This document shows, piece after piece, positions 29,053 through 35,374 of a stretch of DNA of 35,374 nucleotides. How positions within the stretch are numbered: position 1 is the first letter of the stretch; the number at the start of each line of letters is the position of its first letter. Made by a program: the position numbers and the translations under genes. The stretch is from Acidovorax sp. (lineage in GTDB: Bacteria; Pseudomonadota; Gammaproteobacteria; Burkholderiales; Burkholderiaceae_C): contig NZ_JALEGG010000154.1 of assembly GCF_022763525.1 (NCBI RefSeq), forward strand, positions 1-35,374, read 5' to 3'. The notes under the pieces were generated by a model that saw only the letters and a program-made list of their open reading frames with translations, made no database searches and was not told the DNA's origin.

Positions 29053-30345
29053 ATGAATTGCTTATCCCGAAGCCGGGCCGCCGCTGCATGCACGGCCGCG
29101 CTTCTGTGGGCTGCCGCAGGTGCCAACACCGCCGCCCAAGCCCAAACCCTGGCCGAATGGGCGAGCGCCGCGTGGCGCCGCCAGCCCGAGGCGGCCTCCA
29201 CCACGCTGCGCCAGCGGGCGCTGCACGCACAGACCCAGGCCGCACAGAGCTGGACGCCCGAGCCGCCGGCGTTGCAGCTCAGCACCCAGACCGACCGGCT
29301 CCACCGCAACGCGGGCAGCCGCGAACATGAGGTGGGCATTGCCGTGCCCCTGTGGCTGCCCGGCGAGCGCGCACGCACGGCAGAACTGGCCCGTGCAGAG
29401 ACCACGGCACTCGACGCCCGCCTGCAAGCAGCCCAATGGCGCAGCGCCGGCCAGGTGCGCGAGGCCTTCTGGGCCTGGCAACGTGCGCAGGTGGATGTGC
29501 AGGCCGCAGCCGAGCGCCTGGCCACCGCCCGCCAGTTGGCCGCCGACGTGGCCCGCCGCGTGCAGCGCGGCGACCTGGCCCGCGCCGACCAGCACCAAGC
29601 CGACGGCGCCGCGGCCACCGCCCAGGCTGAGCAGGCCAGCGCACAAGCCCAGCTGGCTGAAGCCGCCCAGCGCCTGCGCGCCCTGGCCGGGATGGTGCCC
29701 AACCCGCAGACCACCGATGCTGACGCTGAACCCGCGCCAACCCTTGCGCAGGGTAGCGCTGACTGGGCCGAGCACCCCGCCGTGGCCGAAGCCTGGCAGC
29801 GCTGGCAAACCGCCCGTGCCCAGGTGGCGCTGCTGGAGCGCCAACAGCGCGCCAACCCGGAACTGACCGTTTCCACCACCCGCACCCGCGATGGCCGGGG
29901 CGAGCCCAGCGCGCAAAGCCTCACGCTGGCCCTGCGCGTGCCCTTTGGCGGGGGCGACCGCCACCGTGCCAAGCTGGCCCAGGCCCAGGCCGATGCGCTG
30001 GAGGCCGAGCTGCAGTGGCAGGCCGAGCAGCAGCGCGTGGCCGCCGACTGGGCCAGCGCCCAGGCTAAGGCCGATGCCGCGCAGGCGCAACTGGTCGCGG
30101 CCCAGGAGCGGCACCGCCTGGCTGCGGAGACCCGCGGCTTCTTTGCCAAGTCGTTCAGCCTGGGCGAGACCGATCTGCCCACCCGCCTGCGCACAGAGGC
30201 CGAGGCGGCCGATGCCGCCCGCCAGTTGCAGCGCGCCCGCGTGGAGGTGGCCGCGGCCCAGTCCGCGCTGCGCCAGGCAGCCGGGCTGTTGCCAGCGCCT
30301 GCACCGACGTCACTGGCCGAGCACCACAGCGGCGCACCGCAGTAA
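29053..30345 (+). CDS. TolC-family outer-membrane channel of a heavy-metal RND system
   Basis: A 430-aa outer-membrane factor. The ATG at 29053 follows CAGGAG. An Ala-rich signal peptide (to about residue 30) precedes TLAEWASAAWRRQPEAASTTLRQRA. Helical-barrel units rich in Ala and Gln follow, with the second unit near WAEHPAVAEAWQRWQTARAQVALLERQQ. Strand-like stretches ELTVSTTRTRDGRGEPSAQSLTLALRVPFGGGDRHRAKLAQAQ are the family mark before the last helices. It belongs to the CzcC/CusC group, more diverged than the czcC at 17274. Translated with the downstream adaptor and pump. Confidence 0.9.
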   Translation: MNCLSRSRAAAACTAALLWAAAGANTAAQAQTLAEWASAAWRRQPEAASTTLRQRALHAQTQAAQSWTPEPPALQLSTQTDRLHRNAGSREHEVGIAVPLWLPGERARTAELARAETTALDARLQAAQWRSAGQVREAFWAWQRAQVDVQAAAERLATARQLAADVARRVQRGDLARADQHQADGAAATAQAEQASAQAQLAEAAQRLRALAGMVPNPQTTDADAEPAPTLAQGSADWAEHPAVAEAWQRWQTARAQVALLERQQRANPELTVSTTRTRDGRGEPSAQSLTLALRVPFGGGDRHRAKLAQAQADALEAELQWQAEQQRVAADWASAQAKADAAQAQLVAAQERHRLAAETRGFFAKSFSLGETDLPTRLRTEAEAADAARQLQRARVEVAAAQSALRQAAGLLPAPAPTSLAEHHSGAPQ

Positions 30346-30354
30346 GGCCCGCCC

Positions 30355-30981
30355 ATGACCACTTCGCACAACCCCAATCTCCCTCTTTCGACCATGTTGC
30401 CCTTAATGCTTTCGTTCACGCACCGCCTGTTCGGCGCCAGCCTCGCACTGCTGGCCGCGCTGGCCCTGGGGTGGACTGCCACCACCGCCCATGCCGACGC
30501 TGGTCACGACCACGGCGAGGCGCCTGCTGCGTCCGCCACTGCCCTGCCCCGCTTTGCCGCCACATCCGGCGACTTTGAACTGGTCGGCGTGCTGCAAGGC
30601 CAGCACCTGAGCCTGTACCTGGACCGCGCCCCCGACAACAGCCCGGTGGATGGCGCGCAGATCACGCTGGAAGTGAACGGCACCGCCGTGCCCGTGCAAG
30701 CCCATGGCGCTGGCGAATACGACGCCACCCTGCCCCAGCCGCTGCCCGAAGGCGAGCACGCCATTGCCGCCACCGTGGTGGCAGGCGCGCAGAGCGACCT
30801 GCTGGCCGCGACGCTGGACCTGCATGGAAACGAAGCCGCCCACGCTGAAGCCGCAGCACCCGTGTGGCGCAAGGCCCTGCCCTGGGCGGCGGGCTTGGCT
30901 GCCTTGATGGCCGCCATCGCCATCGCGCTGGTTGCAACACAGCGCGCCCGCCGCACTACCGCCGCCGGAGGTGCCGCATGA
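30355..30981 (+). CDS. His-rich, membrane-anchored periplasmic protein of the RND operon
   Basis: A 208-aa protein; the ATG at 30355 is used, though ATG at 30394 is also open. An N-terminal hydrophobic segment (SLALLAALALGWTATTAHA) looks like a signal peptide, followed by HDHGE. The middle (DFELVGVLQGQHLSLYLDR, then PVDGAQITLEVNG) is strand-rich. The C-terminus has a helix (LPWAAGLAALMAAIAIALVATQRARR) that anchors it in the inner membrane. It lies between the channel and adaptor genes and overlaps the adaptor start by 4 bases. The middle domain matches in pattern the periplasmic protein at 12017-12403 and the N-terminal block of the adaptor at 15673. It is probably a metal-handling helper of the pump. 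Confidence 0.75.
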   Translation: MTTSHNPNLPLSTMLPLMLSFTHRLFGASLALLAALALGWTATTAHADAGHDHGEAPAASATALPRFAATSGDFELVGVLQGQHLSLYLDRAPDNSPVDGAQITLEVNGTAVPVQAHGAGEYDATLPQPLPEGEHAIAATVVAGAQSDLLAATLDLHGNEAAHAEAAAPVWRKALPWAAGLAALMAAIAIALVATQRARRTTAAGGAA

Positions 30982-32174
30982 CCGCCCGCACCGCCCCAGC
31001 CACCCCCCAAACCCGTTCCGCCAAGGCCATGCCCACCCTTCGCTCGCCCCTGCTTGCTATCACCCTGGCCCTGTGCGCCGCCTTTGCTCCCGCCGCCTGG
31101 GCGGGCCCCGGCCATGACCATGGCGATGCCCCGCCCGCCGCCACCGGCAACGGCCCGCGCCGCCTGCCCGACGGCAGCGTGTTTTTGCCCAAGCCTTCGC
31201 AGCGGCAGATGGGCGTGCGCACCTTGCCCGTGGAACTGGCCCCGCTGGCCCGCACCACCACCCTGCCCGGCCGCGTGGTGATGGACCCTGCGGCCGGTGG
31301 CAAAGTGCAGGCCCTGCTCGCGGGCCGCCTGCAGCCTGGCCCCAAGGGCCTGCCCCAGTTGGGCCAAGCGGTGCAGCGCGGCGAAGTGCTGGCCTATGTG
31401 GAGCCCGCCACCGGCACGCTGGAGCGCGCAGGCCAGCAGGCCCAGCTGGCCGAGCTGCGCGCCAGCCACGCTCTGGCCGCCAAACGCCTGGCCCGCCTGC
31501 ACGAGCTGGCCGACACCGTGCCGCGCAAAGACATTGAGGCCGCCGAGAGCGAAGTCGCCAGCCTGCAGGCCCGCATCGGCGCCGTGGGTGGCGGCCTGCA
31601 GGCGCGCGATGCGCTGGTGGCCCCCGTCTCGGGCGTCATTGCCTCGGCCAACGCCGTGGCGGGCCAGGTGGTGGATGCGCGCGAGCTGGTGTTTGAAGTG
31701 GTCAACCCCCAGCGACTGCAGGTGGAAGCCCTGGCCTACGACCCCGCCCTGGCCGCCGAGGTGGCCGGTGCGGCGATTGCGGTGGGCGGGCCCAGCGTGC
31801 CGCTGCGCTTTCTGGGCGCGGCTCGCAGTCTGCGGGAGCAGGCCCTGCCCCTGCTGTTCGCACCCGCCGCGCCGGACCCGGCCAAAGCTGGCACCGCCCC
31901 CGCCAGCCTGGCCGGTGTGGCCGTGGGCCAGACGCTGGAAGTACACGTGCAGCACCGCACCCAGCTGCAAGGCTTGCGCGTGCCCAGCACTGCGCTCGCC
32001 AAGAACCCCGCCAACGAAACCATCGTGTGGGTCAAGACCGCCGCCGAGCAGTTTGCGCCGCGCGTGGTCACGGCCGCGCCGCTCGATGGCAGCTCAGTCG
32101 CCATCACCGCCGGGCTGGCCGCGGGCGACCGCGTGGCCGTGCAGGGCGCCAACCTCATCAACCAGGTGCGCTGA
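30978..32174 (+). CDS. Periplasmic adaptor (membrane fusion protein) of a heavy-metal RND system
   Basis: A 398-aa adaptor beginning at the ATG at 30978, which overlaps the stop of the previous gene (ATGA). The N-terminus has a signal-type segment (LAITLALCAAFAPAAWA) and then GPGHDHGD. The core starts near PKPSQRQMGVRTLPVEL, then lipoyl-like halves flanking a helical hairpin (QQAQLAELRASHALAAKRLARLHEL...IEAAESEVASLQARIGAV), with DALVAPVSGVIASANAVAGQVVDAREL after it, and a beta-barrel end. Shorter than the CzcB at 15673 and without its His-rich segment. It joins the pump to the channel. Confidence 0.9.
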   Translation: MTARTAPATPQTRSAKAMPTLRSPLLAITLALCAAFAPAAWAGPGHDHGDAPPAATGNGPRRLPDGSVFLPKPSQRQMGVRTLPVELAPLARTTTLPGRVVMDPAAGGKVQALLAGRLQPGPKGLPQLGQAVQRGEVLAYVEPATGTLERAGQQAQLAELRASHALAAKRLARLHELADTVPRKDIEAAESEVASLQARIGAVGGGLQARDALVAPVSGVIASANAVAGQVVDARELVFEVVNPQRLQVEALAYDPALAAEVAGAAIAVGGPSVPLRFLGAARSLREQALPLLFAPAAPDPAKAGTAPASLAGVAVGQTLEVHVQHRTQLQGLRVPSTALAKNPANETIVWVKTAAEQFAPRVVTAAPLDGSSVAITAGLAAGDRVAVQGANLINQVR

Positions 32175-32197
32175 GCACACGCGAAAGGCCCCGCACC

Positions 32198-35364
<3,167 letters not shown>

Positions 35365-35365
<1 letters not shown>

Positions 35366-35374
35366 TGCAGGCGG
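35365..35374 (+). CDS. Possible start of the next gene (cut by window end)
   Basis: The ATG at 35365-35367 overlaps the stop of the RND pump by one base (TGATG), a common coupling arrangement. Only three codons (Met-Gln-Ala) are visible, so nothing more can be said. Confidence 0.3.

Noticed and set aside
29040-31970. Several long minus-strand frames opposite the channel and adaptor genes
   Set aside because: Composition (Ala, Ser, Arg, Cys or Gly, His rich) and lack of motifs show they are complements of the real plus-strand genes.

Overview
The window looks like the junction between a metal-resistance mobile region (about 1-23949) and the chromosome of a beta-proteobacterium, most likely Burkholderiales/Comamonadaceae (an Acidovorax/Comamonas/Delftia-like organism). 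The host inference rests on protein style (DUF4148 proteins, czc and cad clusters, a LysR/SDR pair, CzcI-like proteins) and on GC-rich codon use on the right. It was not tested by any search.

Left accessory part (1-5485): the 3' end of a tyrosine recombinase; a two-gene unit of a ComEC-like metallo-beta-lactamase-fold protein and a four-helix membrane protein with overlapping start and stop; a mobile mystery protein A type HTH regulator without its usual Fic partner; an unknown 146-aa protein; an XRE regulator divergent from a small HAD-fold protein; the tail of an IS3-type transposase; and a small lipoprotein. Both HTH regulators have perfect long inverted repeats in their own promoter regions. 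This part ends at 5485 in a 17-bp GGGG-type sequence that is identical to the transposon end at 23949.

Metal-resistance core (5479-20210): cadA (P1B ATPase), a DUF3703 gene and a divergent cadR-type MerR regulator, with two MerR-type promoters of 19-bp spacing; a DUF4148 secreted protein; a czcRS-type two-component system; a small periplasmic protein; and czcA-czcB-czcC-czcI (RND pump, adaptor, outer-membrane channel, small His/Cys protein), followed by two more DUF4148 proteins. A nearly identical 18-bp box lies upstream of czcR and of the first DUF4148 gene, suggesting one regulon. cadA would pump Zn/Cd/Pb out of the cytoplasm and CzcCBA would move the metal across the envelope.

Transposition end (20211-23949): a decayed second copy of the HAD gene, two 24-bp direct repeats with a palindromic core, a full-length Tn3-family transposase on the minus strand, and its outer end at 23949. 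That end abuts the stop codon of a chromosomal OmpA-like gene. No resolvase is visible near tnpA, and the matching left end is not in the window.

Right part (23950-35374): GC-rich, chromosome-like genes for an OmpA-like protein, ChaC, a Cu/Zn superoxide dismutase with a strong terminator, a MobA-like nucleotidyltransferase, and an SDR oxidoreductase divergent from a LysR regulator. A second, different heavy-metal RND operon follows (czcI-like, TolC-like, His-rich membrane-anchored protein, adaptor, RND pump), whose pump has a different metal-path signature from the transposon-side CzcA. A further gene may start at 35365.
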